DNA of 64,000 nucleotides from assembly GCA_963790085.1 (NCBI GenBank), contig CAWBNH010000006.1, positions 248,001 through 312,000 of the forward strand, in the 5' to 3' direction. The notes beneath the pieces are model-generated. The model ran no database searches, was not told the DNA's origin, and worked only from the letters and a program-made list of their open reading frames with translations. The position numbers and the translations under genes were made by a program. Of the stretch, positions 17,206 to 25,346 are shown piece after piece. Source of the DNA: CAXMST01 sp963790085 (GTDB taxonomy: Bacteria > Actinomycetota > Thermoleophilia > Solirubrobacterales > 70-9). Within the stretch, counting starts at the first letter, position 1; the number at the start of each line of letters is the position of its first letter.

Positions 17206-17631
17206 TTGGACGAGCTCTACCGCGACCAGATCCTCGAGCACTACAAGCGCCCGCACAACTTCGGGCGGCTCGACGAATACGACCTCGAGGCCGAGGACAC
17301 GAATCCGTTCTGCGGGGACGAGCAGCACGTCTACATCAAGCTCGGCGATGACGGCAGGGTGAGCGAGGTCGCCTTCGACGGGCAGGGCTGCGCCATCTCG
17401 ACGGCCGCGACCTCGCTGCTGACCGACGAGCTGATGGGCATGACCCGCGAGGAGCTCCTGCGGATCCCCAAGGAAGACGTGCTCGAGCTGCTCGGGATCG
17501 AGATCTCCGCGACCCGCATGAAGTGCGCGATGCTCGGGGTCAAGGTGATCAAGTCGGCCGCGCTCGGCAAGCCGGCCGACTGGGAGGACGAGGGCGATCC
17601 GGGGGATCCGGGCGATACCGGGAGCAGATGA
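17206..17631 (+). CDS. sufU: Zinc-dependent sulfurtransferase SufU
   Basis: Accepts sulfur from SufS and passes it to SufBCD. The zinc/sulfur ligands are Cys36 and Asp38 (NPFCGDEQ), Cys62 (GQGCAIST) and Cys107 (RMKCAML); the 18-20-residue insert that separates SufU from IscU is present between Cys62 and Cys107. The start is TTG, with no strong ribosome site, 12 nt after sufS, suggesting coupled translation. The acidic/glycine tail DPGDPGDTGSR is unusual. It is the last gene of this suf segment. Confidence 0.92.
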   Translation: MDELYRDQILEHYKRPHNFGRLDEYDLEAEDTNPFCGDEQHVYIKLGDDGRVSEVAFDGQGCAISTAATSLLTDELMGMTREELLRIPKEDVLELLGIEISATRMKCAMLGVKVIKSAALGKPADWEDEGDPGDPGDTGSR

Positions 17632-17691
17632 CCTCTGATCGGCGCCGGCGGCAACGCCCGGTCGCCGGCGCGGCTCTAGAGTCGCCTGCCG

Positions 17692-18657
17692 ATGAGTGGC
17701 AGGACCAAGACCGAGGCGATCGAAGGGCGACTCGTCTGGATCATCGGGTCGCCGCGAACCGGCAGCACCTGGCTGCTGCGTCTGCTCTGCTACCCCTGGG
17801 GCGTCGGCCGTACCGCAACCGGCATCGACCCGTCGCGCTTTCGGCCGCGTGGAGGCGACGTGCTGCCGGTCAACGAGTCGTATCTCGGCCACCACCTCGG
17901 CCCGCTGCGCGACCCGCTGCCGCCGCCCGAGTCCGCGGCAGCCGCCTCGCCACTGCTCAACGACACGCGCCGCGGCGATCCCGCCTACTTCTTCAGCGAC
18001 GAGTACCGCGACGCCTGGCGGGAGCCGCTGAGGCGGCTCGCGCTCGAGCGCTTCGAGGCCCAGGCCGAGCGGGCGCGGACCGCGCACGGCATCGTCGACC
18101 CGCTGATCCTGATCAAGGAGCCGAACGGCTCGCACGCCGCCGACCTGATCGCCGACCTCTTGCCGGAGTCGCGAATGATCTTCCTGCTGCGCGACGGGCG
18201 CGACGTCGTCGACTCGATGATGGACGCCGATTCCGAGGGCGGCTGGCGGACCCGCACCGAGGGCGTCAGCCCGCTGCGAACCCCCGAGCAGCGGCTCGCG
18301 GGCGTCCGCCGCCAGGCTCACCTCTGGCTGGTCCGGACGATCGCCACCGAGGCAGCCTGCCGCGCCCTCGGGCCCGACGGCTCGATCATGGTTCGCTACG
18401 AGGACCTGCTCGCCGACACCGAGGGTGAGCTTGGCCGCCTCGACGCCTGGCTCGGCCTGAATCGCAGCGAGCGCCAGATCCGGTCCGCGGTCCGGGCGAA
18501 TCGCTTCGGCTCGCTGCGCAACCGCCTGCGCGGGCGCCGCAAGGGCGTGCGGGCGGCCTCACCGGGCCTCTGGCGCGAGAACCTCTCCGCCTCCGAGCAG
18601 GAGGCGATCGCCGAGATCATCGGCCCGAAGCTGCGCGAGCTCGGCTACGAGGCCTGA
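17692..18657 (+). CDS. Sulfotransferase family protein
   Basis: A 321-residue PAPS-type sulfotransferase. The 5'-phosphosulfate loop is WIIGSPRTGSTWLLRLL near residues 15-31; the 3'-phosphate site FLLRDGRDVVDSMMDADSEG lies near 165; YEDLLADTEGELGRLDAWL follows. It would sulfate a glycan, lipid or small molecule. TAGAGT (17677-17682) is 9 nt before the ATG. Its 3' end overlaps that of the convergent GT2 gene by 13 bp. Placement beside suf is probably not functional; a link to the neighbouring glycosyltransferase is more plausible. Confidence 0.8.
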   Translation: MSGRTKTEAIEGRLVWIIGSPRTGSTWLLRLLCYPWGVGRTATGIDPSRFRPRGGDVLPVNESYLGHHLGPLRDPLPPPESAAAASPLLNDTRRGDPAYFFSDEYRDAWREPLRRLALERFEAQAERARTAHGIVDPLILIKEPNGSHAADLIADLLPESRMIFLLRDGRDVVDSMMDADSEGGWRTRTEGVSPLRTPEQRLAGVRRQAHLWLVRTIATEAACRALGPDGSIMVRYEDLLADTEGELGRLDAWLGLNRSERQIRSAVRANRFGSLRNRLRGRRKGVRAASPGLWRENLSASEQEAIAEIIGPKLRELGYEA

Positions 18658-20084
18658 GGATCTGCCGGCCCGGCGCGCCTGCCGCGCCGGGCGGCCCGCC
18701 GGCGCCAGAGGATCGCTGCCGCCAGCGCCCGTTCACGCCCAAGCGTCTCGTCGCGCCCGATCAGCGGCCGCAACGAACGGGCTGCCAGCCAGAGCGGCGC
18801 GACCGGCGAGGAGTCGGCGGCGGCGAAGCGCTCGAGCTCGCGGCGGCGCCGGCGATCGAGCCGATCGCCGAGCCGCATCGCGGCGACCCTGGCGAAATGG
18901 GCCGACTGCAGGTAGCCGTCCCGATAGATCGCGGCGAGGTCGGGGGGCGGCGAGTCCGCGGGCGGGGTCGCCGGGGGGCCGTCGCCGGCGCTGAGCTCGC
19001 GCAGCGCCCTCGCGTGTCCGGTCGTGGCCGTCACCGAGTCGAGGTGGCGGACCCGATCGTAGGTCGGCCGATCGAGGTAGGCGAGCCCGCCCGCGGCGAG
19101 CGCGCACACGGCCAGCCAGTGGTCGTGGTACGGCTCGCCGACCGGAGGCGGAAACGGCAGCGCCGTCTCGAGCAACCGCCGGCGGATCAGCGAGGCGGCC
19201 CCGGTCACCGTGTTGGCGACCAGCAGCGAGGTGAGATCGTCGGAGCGATTGCTACGCAGGATCCAGTAGGTGTCGGAGATCACGTCGCCGGACTGATCGA
19301 GGATTCGCATGTCGCTGTATGCGAGCTCAGCGGCGGGGTCTGCCTCGAGGGCGCCATGCAGGGCCGCCAGCTTGTCGGGGAACCAGATGTCGTCCTGGTC
19401 GGCGAGGGCTACGAACGAGGCCTCGATCGGCGCCATCCGCAGGGCCCGTTCGAAGTTCCGGTAGAAGCCGAGCCGGCTCTCGGAGCGAGAGACGAGGAAG
19501 CGCTCGTCGCCCTCGGTCAACTCCCGGAGCGCGCCCAGGGCCTCCGGCGATGAGGCGTCGTCGCTGACCACGCAGACCCAGTCGCGCCACTCCTGCGAGC
19601 GGATCGACTCGAGCTGCATGGCGAGCCGGCCGGGATCCGGTTCGTGGGTCGCCATGCAGACGGCGATCAGCGGCGCCGCATCGGCAACGACCACCGACGG
19701 CGGCGGCGGGGCGAGCGCCGGATCGGCCGTCACCAGGCGCAACGGCCCGAGCGGCGCCGCGACCTCTCGTCCGTCGCCGACGGCGCGCAGGATCACCTCG
19801 ACCTCGACCTCGCCGAGCAGCGCCGGGATCTCGATCGACGCCCACCAGCGGCCGGCCGGGCCCGAGCCCCCGATCACCGGCATCCGCTCGGCGTCGACGG
19901 CGAACTCGGCGGCGCCGAGCGAGAGGCGCAGGGAGCCGGGCTCGACGCCCCGCTCGCAGAGGCCCTCGAGATAGAGGACCGTCCCGGCGCCGACCTCGAG
20001 CGGGTCGGGAAGCGTGCTCGTCAGCGACGCTTCCAACGGCGCCGCCCCGGTCGCCGGCTGGACGGCAGTGATCGCGCTCAGCAC
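18645..20084 (-). CDS. GT2 family glycosyltransferase with N-terminal beta domain
   Basis: A 479-residue protein. Residues 1-125 look like an all-beta domain (alternating short strands, no Cys), residues 137-350 are a GT-A fold: LIAVCMATHEPDPGRLAMQL, CVVSDDASSPEA, SRLGFYRNFERALRMAP and FVALADQDDIWFPDKL (DxD-type metal site), then LIRRRLLETALPFPPPVGEP and HDHWLAV. The remaining 120 residues are Arg/Ala-rich helices. This arrangement is common for rhamnosyl- or galactosyl-type surface-glycan enzymes. Convergent with the sulfotransferase. Confidence 0.8.
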   Translation of the reverse strand: MLSAITAVQPATGAAPLEASLTSTLPDPLEVGAGTVLYLEGLCERGVEPGSLRLSLGAAEFAVDAERMPVIGGSGPAGRWWASIEIPALLGEVEVEVILRAVGDGREVAAPLGPLRLVTADPALAPPPPSVVVADAAPLIAVCMATHEPDPGRLAMQLESIRSQEWRDWVCVVSDDASSPEALGALRELTEGDERFLVSRSESRLGFYRNFERALRMAPIEASFVALADQDDIWFPDKLAALHGALEADPAAELAYSDMRILDQSGDVISDTYWILRSNRSDDLTSLLVANTVTGAASLIRRRLLETALPFPPPVGEPYHDHWLAVCALAAGGLAYLDRPTYDRVRHLDSVTATTGHARALRELSAGDGPPATPPADSPPPDLAAIYRDGYLQSAHFARVAAMRLGDRLDRRRRRELERFAAADSSPVAPLWLAARSLRPLIGRDETLGRERALAAAILWRRRAARRGRRAGPADPQAS

Positions 20085-20168
20085 AGCGGCGCAGCTTAGA
20101 AGGTCGGATGGCGCCCGACCGCGGCCTCGGCGGACCGCGCAGGCGGTGCGGCTATCCTCGCTGTCCTG

Positions 20169-20588
20169 ATGCAGGCGCTACGGATGATCAGCCACGGAAT
20201 CTCCGCCACCTTCCTCCGGGTCGCGATTGCCGTGCTCGCCGTCGTGGTCGGCCTCGGCGTCCCGGTGATGTGGGTCTGGATCGGATCGCAGATCCAGGAG
20301 ACGACCGCCCCCTCGTGGACGGCCTTCGCGGTCGTGCACGTCGGCATGATCTTCACCCTGCTCCTGATCGCGGGGGTCGTCAGCTTCTTCGCCGACCGCT
20401 CGCGGCAGACCCACACGGATCGCCCTGATTGGATGCGCGGCATGACCGAGCAACGACGGGTCGACTCGATCAGCGACGTGCATCCGCTCGAGTTGATCAT
20501 CTTCGGCGCCGTCTTCATCGACGTGATCGTCTTCTTCGTCTGGTTCTTCGCCTTCGCCGACCCGGGAACCCCGGTCGGCCAAGGCTGA
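20169..20588 (+). CDS. Small polytopic membrane protein, unknown function
   Basis: 139 residues with three hydrophobic segments (about 12-38, 52-72 and 112-132), of which the first ends VPVMWVWIGSQIQE. No catalytic motif or family is recognised. TATCCT (20153-20158) lies 10 nt before the ATG. It immediately precedes the copper ATPase region, from which it is separated by about 88 nt, but a shared operon is doubtful because a separate promoter is visible. Confidence 0.65.
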   Translation: MQALRMISHGISATFLRVAIAVLAVVVGLGVPVMWVWIGSQIQETTAPSWTAFAVVHVGMIFTLLLIAGVVSFFADRSRQTHTDRPDWMRGMTEQRRVDSISDVHPLELIIFGAVFIDVIVFFVWFFAFADPGTPVGQG

Positions 20589-20663
20589 GTCCGCCCTTCA
20601 GGCCCCGCTCGACCGGGCGGTCAACCGCCTGTACACCCCTATCGGGCGGCGGCGGCACTGAGG

Positions 20664-20669
20664 TACCTT
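20664..20669 (+). promoter_or_regulatory. -10 element of the copper-ATPase transcript
   Basis: TACCTT ends 7 nt before ATG 20677, which opens a 13-codon micro-ORF rather than the ATPase. The preceding GGCGGTCAACCGCC is a palindrome that could serve a regulator. Confidence 0.45.
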
Positions 20670-20676
20670 GAGGCCT

Positions 20677-20718
20677 ATGCACGAGTCACTCGAGACGGAT
20701 CGTGGTCGGCGTGGCTGA
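20677..20718 (+). CDS. Leaderless 13-codon micro-ORF overlapping the copper-ATPase start
   Basis: The ORF reads MHESLETDRGRRG and stops at TGA 20716-20718. Its ATG is placed 7 nt after a good -10, exactly where leaderless starts occur in this genome, while the candidate ATPase starts (GTG 20702, GTG 20711) lie inside it in another frame and have no ribosome site. It may couple or regulate ATPase translation. It is an inference from geometry; no homologue is claimed. Confidence 0.4.
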   Translation: MHESLETDRGRRG

Positions 20719-23392
20719 GCTGCTGGTGACCGTCGGCGGGCTGCTGGCGATCCTCGGGCTCGCGTGGTTCTTCTTCGGGCCCCGGCGGACGGCCGTGGGC
20801 GAGATCCGCGACGGCGTTCAGGAGGTCGACGTGACGGTCAGCGGCGGCTACTCGCCGAACCTGATCCGGGTCCGCGAGGGGCTGCCGCTGCGGATCAACT
20901 TCGACCGCCGCGAGACCGGCGAGTGCACCTCGCGGGTCGTGTTCCCGGACTTCGCGATCAACGCCGCGCTGCCCGCCTACGAGCGAACCAGCGTCGAGCT
21001 GGTACCGGATCGGCCGGGCGAGTTCGGCTTCGCCTGCGGGATGAACATGGTCCACGGGACCCTGCTCGTCGAACCGACGGGCCGGCCCGCCAACGGCGCC
21101 GCGCCGGCGACCGACGATGCGGGGGCTGAGGCCACGTGCTCGGTCGACCTCGAGGTCCGCGGCATGCACTGCGCGAGCTGTGTGCGAACGGTCGAGCAGG
21201 CGCTCGCAACCGTCCCCGGAGTCGCCGAAGCCTCGGTCAACTTCGGCGTCGAGCGGGCGAGCGTCACCTACGACCCGGCGAGGGCGGAGATCGCCGACCT
21301 GGAGCGGGCCGTGGCGGAGAGCGGCTACGAGGCACACGAGCGCGGCGAGACGATCGGGGGGCACGCCGGCGAGTCGGAGGATCTCGAACGGGACGCCGAG
21401 CTCCGCGACCTGAAACGGCGGGTCGCGATCGGGGCGATCCTCACCGCGCCGGTGCTGTTCGCCTCGATGGCGACCGAGCTGTTCGACGCCGGCTGGGTCC
21501 CGGACCTGCTCACCGATCACTGGCTGCAGCTCGCCCTGATCACCCCGGTCTTCTTCTATGTCGGGTGGCCGATCCACGTCACCGGCTGGCGCGCGCTCCG
21601 CAACCGCTCGGCCGAGATGAACACGCTGATCACGCTCGGCACCACCGCGGCCTTCGCCTACAGCACGCTCGTCACCGTCGCTCCTGAGCTCTTCCCCGAG
21701 GACCTCCGCGAGGTCTACTTCGAGGCTGCCGGGGTGATCATCACCCTGATCCTCCTCGGGCGACTGCTCGAGGCGAGGGCCCGCGCCGGAACCGGGGAGG
21801 CGATCCGCAAGCTGATCGGCATGCAGGCGAAGACCGCGCGCGTCGAGCGGGACGGTGAGCCGATCGAGATCGCGGCCGAGGAGGTCCGCCCCGGCGACGT
21901 TGTCATCGTCCGCCCCGGCGAGAAGGTCCCGGTCGACGGCGAGATCATCGAGGGCAGCTCGTCGATCGACGAGTCGATGGTCTCCGGCGAGTCGCTGCCG
22001 GTGAGCAAGCGCGCCGGCGACGAGGTGATCGGCGCGACGATCAACCAGACCGGCGCCTTCCGCTTTCGGGCAACCGCGGTCGGCCGCGACACGATGCTCG
22101 CCCAGATCGTCCGCCTGGTCGAGCAGGCCCAGGGCTCGAAGGCGCCGATCCAGCGGGTGGCGGACAGGATCTCCGGATACTTCGTGCCGATCGTGATCTT
22201 CATCGCGATCGCCGCCTTCGTGGTCTGGTTCGACTTCGGGCCCGACCCGCGGCTCACCTTCGCCCTGGTCACGGCGGTCTCGGTGCTGATCATCGCCTGC
22301 CCCTGCGCGCTCGGGCTGGCGACGCCGCTCTCGGTGATGGTCGGCACCGGCGACGGAGCGCAGAGCGGCATCTTGATCAAGTCGGCGGAGGCGCTCGAGA
22401 ACGCCCACAGGGTCGACACCGTGGTTCTCGACAAGACCGGGACGATCACGCTCGGCGAGCCGGCGCTGACCGACGTGGTCGTTGCCGACGGGCGCACCGA
22501 GGACGAGCTGCTCGCACTCGTGGCGACCGCGGAGTCGCAGTCCGAGCACCCGCTGGCCGGGGCGATCGTCGCCGACGCCGCCGAGCGCGGCATCGAGACG
22601 CTCGCGGTCGAGTCCTTCGAGTCGATCACCGGAAGTGGGATCGAGGCGCGGGTGGGCGGAATCGAGGTGCTGGTCGGCACCCGCCGGCTGTTGGGCGACC
22701 GGGGAATCGCGGTCGAGGCGCTCGAGGACGCCGCGGCCACCCTCGAGGGGGAAGGCAAGACCGCGATGCTGGTCGCGATCGCCGGTCGCGCCGCCGGGCT
22801 GGTGGCGGTGGCCGACACCGCGAAGCCGGGCTCGGCCGAGGCGATCGCCGAGCTGCGGTCGGCGGGCGTCGACGTGGCGATGATCACCGGGGACAACCGC
22901 CGGACCGCGGATGCGATCGCCCGGCGGATGGGCATCGATCGCGTGCTCGCCGAGGTCCTCCCGGCCGACAAGGCCCGTGAGGTCCGCCGCCTGCAAGATG
23001 AGGGCCGCCTCGTCGCGATGGTCGGCGACGGGATCAACGACGCGCCGGCGCTCGCGCAGGCGAACGTCGGCATCGCGATCGGCACCGGCACCGACGTCGC
23101 GATCGAGGCCGCCGACGTGACGCTCGTCTCCGGGGACCTCGGGGGCGTCGTCGACGCGCTCGACCTGAGTCGGGCGACGATGCGCAACATCCGCCAGAAC
23201 CTCGGCTTCGCCTTCGGCTACAACCTGATCGGCATCCCGATCGCCGCCGGCGTGCTGTATCCGGCGTTCGGTCTACAGCTGAGCCCGATGATCGCCGCGG
23301 CGGCGATGGCGCTCAGCTCGCTCTCGGTCGTCACCAACGCCAACCGGCTTCGATCCTGGCGCCCGCCGAGCCGCATCCGCCTGAGCCGCTAA
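20702..23392 (+). CDS. Copper P1B-type ATPase with cupredoxin and HMA domains
   Basis: Copper-transporting ATPase of 896 residues. An N-terminal helix (about 4-22) anchors a cupredoxin-like domain (residues 38-125) with potential ligands Cys75 and Cys112/Met114/Met116/His119 (FACGMNMVHG). An HMA domain follows with GMHCASC (Cys157, Cys160). The ATPase core has the CPC channel motif (Cys533-Pro-Cys535), SGESLPVSK, phosphorylation Asp577 in DKTGTIT, ITGDN and VGDGINDAPAL. CPC marks Cu(I) transport. The direction is probably export. Start is uncertain: GTG 20702 or GTG 20711. Confidence 0.9.
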   Translation: MVGVAELLVTVGGLLAILGLAWFFFGPRRTAVGEIRDGVQEVDVTVSGGYSPNLIRVREGLPLRINFDRRETGECTSRVVFPDFAINAALPAYERTSVELVPDRPGEFGFACGMNMVHGTLLVEPTGRPANGAAPATDDAGAEATCSVDLEVRGMHCASCVRTVEQALATVPGVAEASVNFGVERASVTYDPARAEIADLERAVAESGYEAHERGETIGGHAGESEDLERDAELRDLKRRVAIGAILTAPVLFASMATELFDAGWVPDLLTDHWLQLALITPVFFYVGWPIHVTGWRALRNRSAEMNTLITLGTTAAFAYSTLVTVAPELFPEDLREVYFEAAGVIITLILLGRLLEARARAGTGEAIRKLIGMQAKTARVERDGEPIEIAAEEVRPGDVVIVRPGEKVPVDGEIIEGSSSIDESMVSGESLPVSKRAGDEVIGATINQTGAFRFRATAVGRDTMLAQIVRLVEQAQGSKAPIQRVADRISGYFVPIVIFIAIAAFVVWFDFGPDPRLTFALVTAVSVLIIACPCALGLATPLSVMVGTGDGAQSGILIKSAEALENAHRVDTVVLDKTGTITLGEPALTDVVVADGRTEDELLALVATAESQSEHPLAGAIVADAAERGIETLAVESFESITGSGIEARVGGIEVLVGTRRLLGDRGIAVEALEDAAATLEGEGKTAMLVAIAGRAAGLVAVADTAKPGSAEAIAELRSAGVDVAMITGDNRRTADAIARRMGIDRVLAEVLPADKAREVRRLQDEGRLVAMVGDGINDAPALAQANVGIAIGTGTDVAIEAADVTLVSGDLGGVVDALDLSRATMRNIRQNLGFAFGYNLIGIPIAAGVLYPAFGLQLSPMIAAAAMALSSLSVVTNANRLRSWRPPSRIRLSR

Positions 23393-23393
23393 A

Positions 23394-23418
23394 ATCCGAC
23401 CGACACGGTAGGGATTAG
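23394..23418 (+). promoter_or_regulatory. Promoter and dyad upstream of Rieske-sufB-sufD
   Basis: AATCC and GGATT form an inverted pair around the spacer; GTAGGGATTAG resembles the TAGGATTTA element of rrf2 and sufC. TAGGGA ends 9 nt before the ATG at 23424, so the transcript is short-leadered or leaderless. Confidence 0.4.
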
Positions 23419-23423
23419 TTGCG

Positions 23424-23738
23424 ATGAGCACACACACAGTCTGCAAGACCGAGGAGTTGCCCGAGGGCGCGATGCGCCTGGTCGAAGCCGACGGCGTCAA
23501 GGTCGGCGTCTTCAACGCCGCCGGCGAGCTGTTCGCGATCGAGGATCGCTGCTCACATGACGACGGCCCGCTGGCCGAGGGGGAGTTCGACCCCACGACC
23601 TGTACCGTTGAGTGCCCACGCCACGGATCGGTGTTCGACCTGCGCAGCGGACGCCCGAAGAGCCTGCCCGCCTACACCCCGGTCGAGACCTATGAGGTGC
23701 GGGTCGAGAACGGCGAGATCAAACTGGAGGTCGACTGA
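23424..23738 (+). CDS. Rieske-type [2Fe-2S] ferredoxin-like protein
   Basis: A 104-residue soluble Rieske protein of the non-heme-dioxygenase ferredoxin class. Ligands Cys43-x-His45 (RCSHDDGPL) and Cys64-x2-His67 (CPRHGSVF) are intact. Such proteins are often found in actinobacterial suf operons, where they may supply electrons for assembly. The stop is followed 1 nt later by the sufB ATG. Confidence 0.9.
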   Translation: MSTHTVCKTEELPEGAMRLVEADGVKVGVFNAAGELFAIEDRCSHDDGPLAEGEFDPTTCTVECPRHGSVFDLRSGRPKSLPAYTPVETYEVRVENGEIKLEVD

Positions 23739-23739
23739 G

Positions 23740-25206
23740 ATGAACCCACCGGAGACAGCAGCCCCAGCCGAGTCCTCGCTCGACCCGAAGCTGGCGGAGC
23801 GCGAGGCGATCAAGGACATCAACGCCGACTACAAGGAGAAGTTCGGCTTCAACGACCCCGAGACCGGCTATGTCTACAAGGCGCCGAAGGGCCTCTCGAG
23901 GAAGCTCGTCGAGGACATCTCCGAGTACAAGGACGAGCCCGAGTGGATGCGTGAGTTCCGGCTCAAGGCGCTCGATCACTTCCTCGCCAGGCCGATCCCG
24001 CAGTGGGGCGCGGACCTGAACCAGATCGACTTCGACGACATCCACTACTTCGTGCGCGCATCCGAGCGGGCCGAGCACAGCTGGGACGACGTCCCCGACG
24101 ACATCAAGAACACCTTCGACAAGCTCGGCATCCCCGAAGCCGAGCGCAACTTCCTCGCCGGCGTCGGCGCCCAGTACGAGTCCGAGGTCGTCTATCACCA
24201 GGTGCGGGAGGACCTCGAGAAGCAGGGCGTTGTGTTCCTCGACATGGACACCGGCCTGCGTGAGTACGAGGACGTGGTCCGCGAGCACTTCGCCTCGGTG
24301 ATCCCGGCCAACGACAACATGCTCGCTGCGCTCAACTCGGCCGTCTGGTCGGGCGGCTCGTTCGTCTACGTGCCGAAGGGCGTCAAGGTGGAGATGCCGC
24401 TGCAGGCCTACTTCCGGATCAACACCGAGAACATGGGTCAGTTCGAGCGGACCCTGATCATCGCCGACGAGGATTCCGACGTGCACTACATCGAGGGCTG
24501 CACGGCACCGGTCTACTCGACCGACTCGTTGCACTCGGCGGTGGTCGAGCTGATCGCCCGCCCTGGGGCGCGGATCCGCTACACGACCGTCCAGAACTGG
24601 TCGCAGAACGTGTTCAATCTGGTCACCAAGCGGGCGACCGCCGCAGAGCGGGCGACGGTCGAATGGGTCGACTGCAACCTCGGCTCGAAGGTGACGATGA
24701 AGTACCCGTCGATCTACCTGCTCGGCGAGGAGGCCCACGGCGAGATCCTCTCGATCGCCTTCGCCGGCAGGGGCCAGCACCAGGATGCGGGCGGCAAGAT
24801 CATTCACGCGGCGCCGAGGACGACCAGCTCGGTGTTCGCGAAGTCGATCTCCAAGGACGGCGGGCGCAGCACCTACCGCGGGCTGCTCGAAGTAGCGAAG
24901 GGCGCAACGGACGTCCGCTCGAAAGTCGTCTGCGACGCGCTGCTGCTCGATCCCGAGTCGCGCTCCGACACCTACCCGACGATCCGGATCGACGAGAGCG
25001 ACGCGAACGTCGGTCACGAGGCCTCGGTCTCGAAGATCGGCGAGGAGCAGCTCTTCTACCTGCAGTCGCACGGGCTCGACGAGGAGGAGGCCTCGAAGAT
25101 GATCGTCAACGGCTTCATCGAGCCGGTCGTCAAGGAGCTGCCGATGGAGTACGCGGTCGAGCTCAACCGTTTGATCGAACTGCAGATGGAGGGCTCAATC
25201 GGCTGA
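23740..25206 (+). CDS. sufB: Fe-S assembly scaffold SufB
   Basis: Scaffold subunit of SufBCD, 488 residues from ATG 23740 (MNPPETAAPAESSL); the open frame continues upstream inside the Rieske gene but that part is out of context. Conserved blocks include IPQWGADLNQIDFDDIHYFV, GVVFLDMDTGLREYEDVV, VWSGGSFVYVPKGVKVEMPL, YIEGCTAPVYSTDSLHSAVV (conserved Cys) and VGHEASVSKIGEEQLFYLQS near the C-terminus. The stop codon abuts the left arm of a long inverted repeat. Confidence 0.95.
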   Translation: MNPPETAAPAESSLDPKLAEREAIKDINADYKEKFGFNDPETGYVYKAPKGLSRKLVEDISEYKDEPEWMREFRLKALDHFLARPIPQWGADLNQIDFDDIHYFVRASERAEHSWDDVPDDIKNTFDKLGIPEAERNFLAGVGAQYESEVVYHQVREDLEKQGVVFLDMDTGLREYEDVVREHFASVIPANDNMLAALNSAVWSGGSFVYVPKGVKVEMPLQAYFRINTENMGQFERTLIIADEDSDVHYIEGCTAPVYSTDSLHSAVVELIARPGARIRYTTVQNWSQNVFNLVTKRATAAERATVEWVDCNLGSKVTMKYPSIYLLGEEAHGEILSIAFAGRGQHQDAGGKIIHAAPRTTSSVFAKSISKDGGRSTYRGLLEVAKGATDVRSKVVCDALLLDPESRSDTYPTIRIDESDANVGHEASVSKIGEEQLFYLQSHGLDEEEASKMIVNGFIEPVVKELPMEYAVELNRLIELQMEGSIG

Positions 25207-25314
25207 TCTGGCGGCGCGGGAGCGCGCCTGGCGGCGTCGCCTTCGCCGGGCCCGTGACTGCGTCGCTGTGCCCGGCTCGTCTTCTTGCCAGGCACGCTCC
25301 CGCGCTCGCCAGAT
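25206..25314. repeat. Long inverted repeat between sufB and sufD
   Basis: The left arm 25206-25232 (ATCTGGCGGCGCGGGAGCGC...) pairs with the right arm 25287-25314 with one bulge and one mismatch. Inside, GCCGGGC and GCCCGGC add a second stem. The left arm begins on the last base of the sufB stop codon. It may be a transcription attenuator, an RNA-processing stem or an inserted REP/MITE-like element. Confidence 0.7.
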
Positions 25315-25316
25315 TG

Positions 25317-25344
25317 GAATCAGGACCCCAGAATCAGGACCCCA
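25317..25344 (+). repeat. Tandem 14-bp repeat just upstream of sufD
   Basis: GAATCAGGACCCCA occurs twice in a row (25317-25330, 25331-25344), the second copy ending 2 nt before the sufD ATG. It fills the space where a ribosome site should be; AGGA of the second copy may act as one. Confidence 0.75.
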
Positions 25345-25346
25345 AG

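Noticed and set aside
20641..20660. Possible CsoR operator before the copper ATPase (TACACCCCTATCGGG)
   Set aside because: It has only partial symmetry and does not match a known CsoR or CopY site well enough.
21715..23190. Long minus-strand frames under the Cu-ATPase, suf genes and AddB-like gene
   Set aside because: They are antisense shadows typical of GC-rich coding DNA, Arg/Ser/Pro-rich and lacking family motifs.
25207..25346. Possible small gene between sufB and sufD
   Set aside because: No frame with a start and coding-like codon use; the segment is better explained as inverted and tandem repeats.
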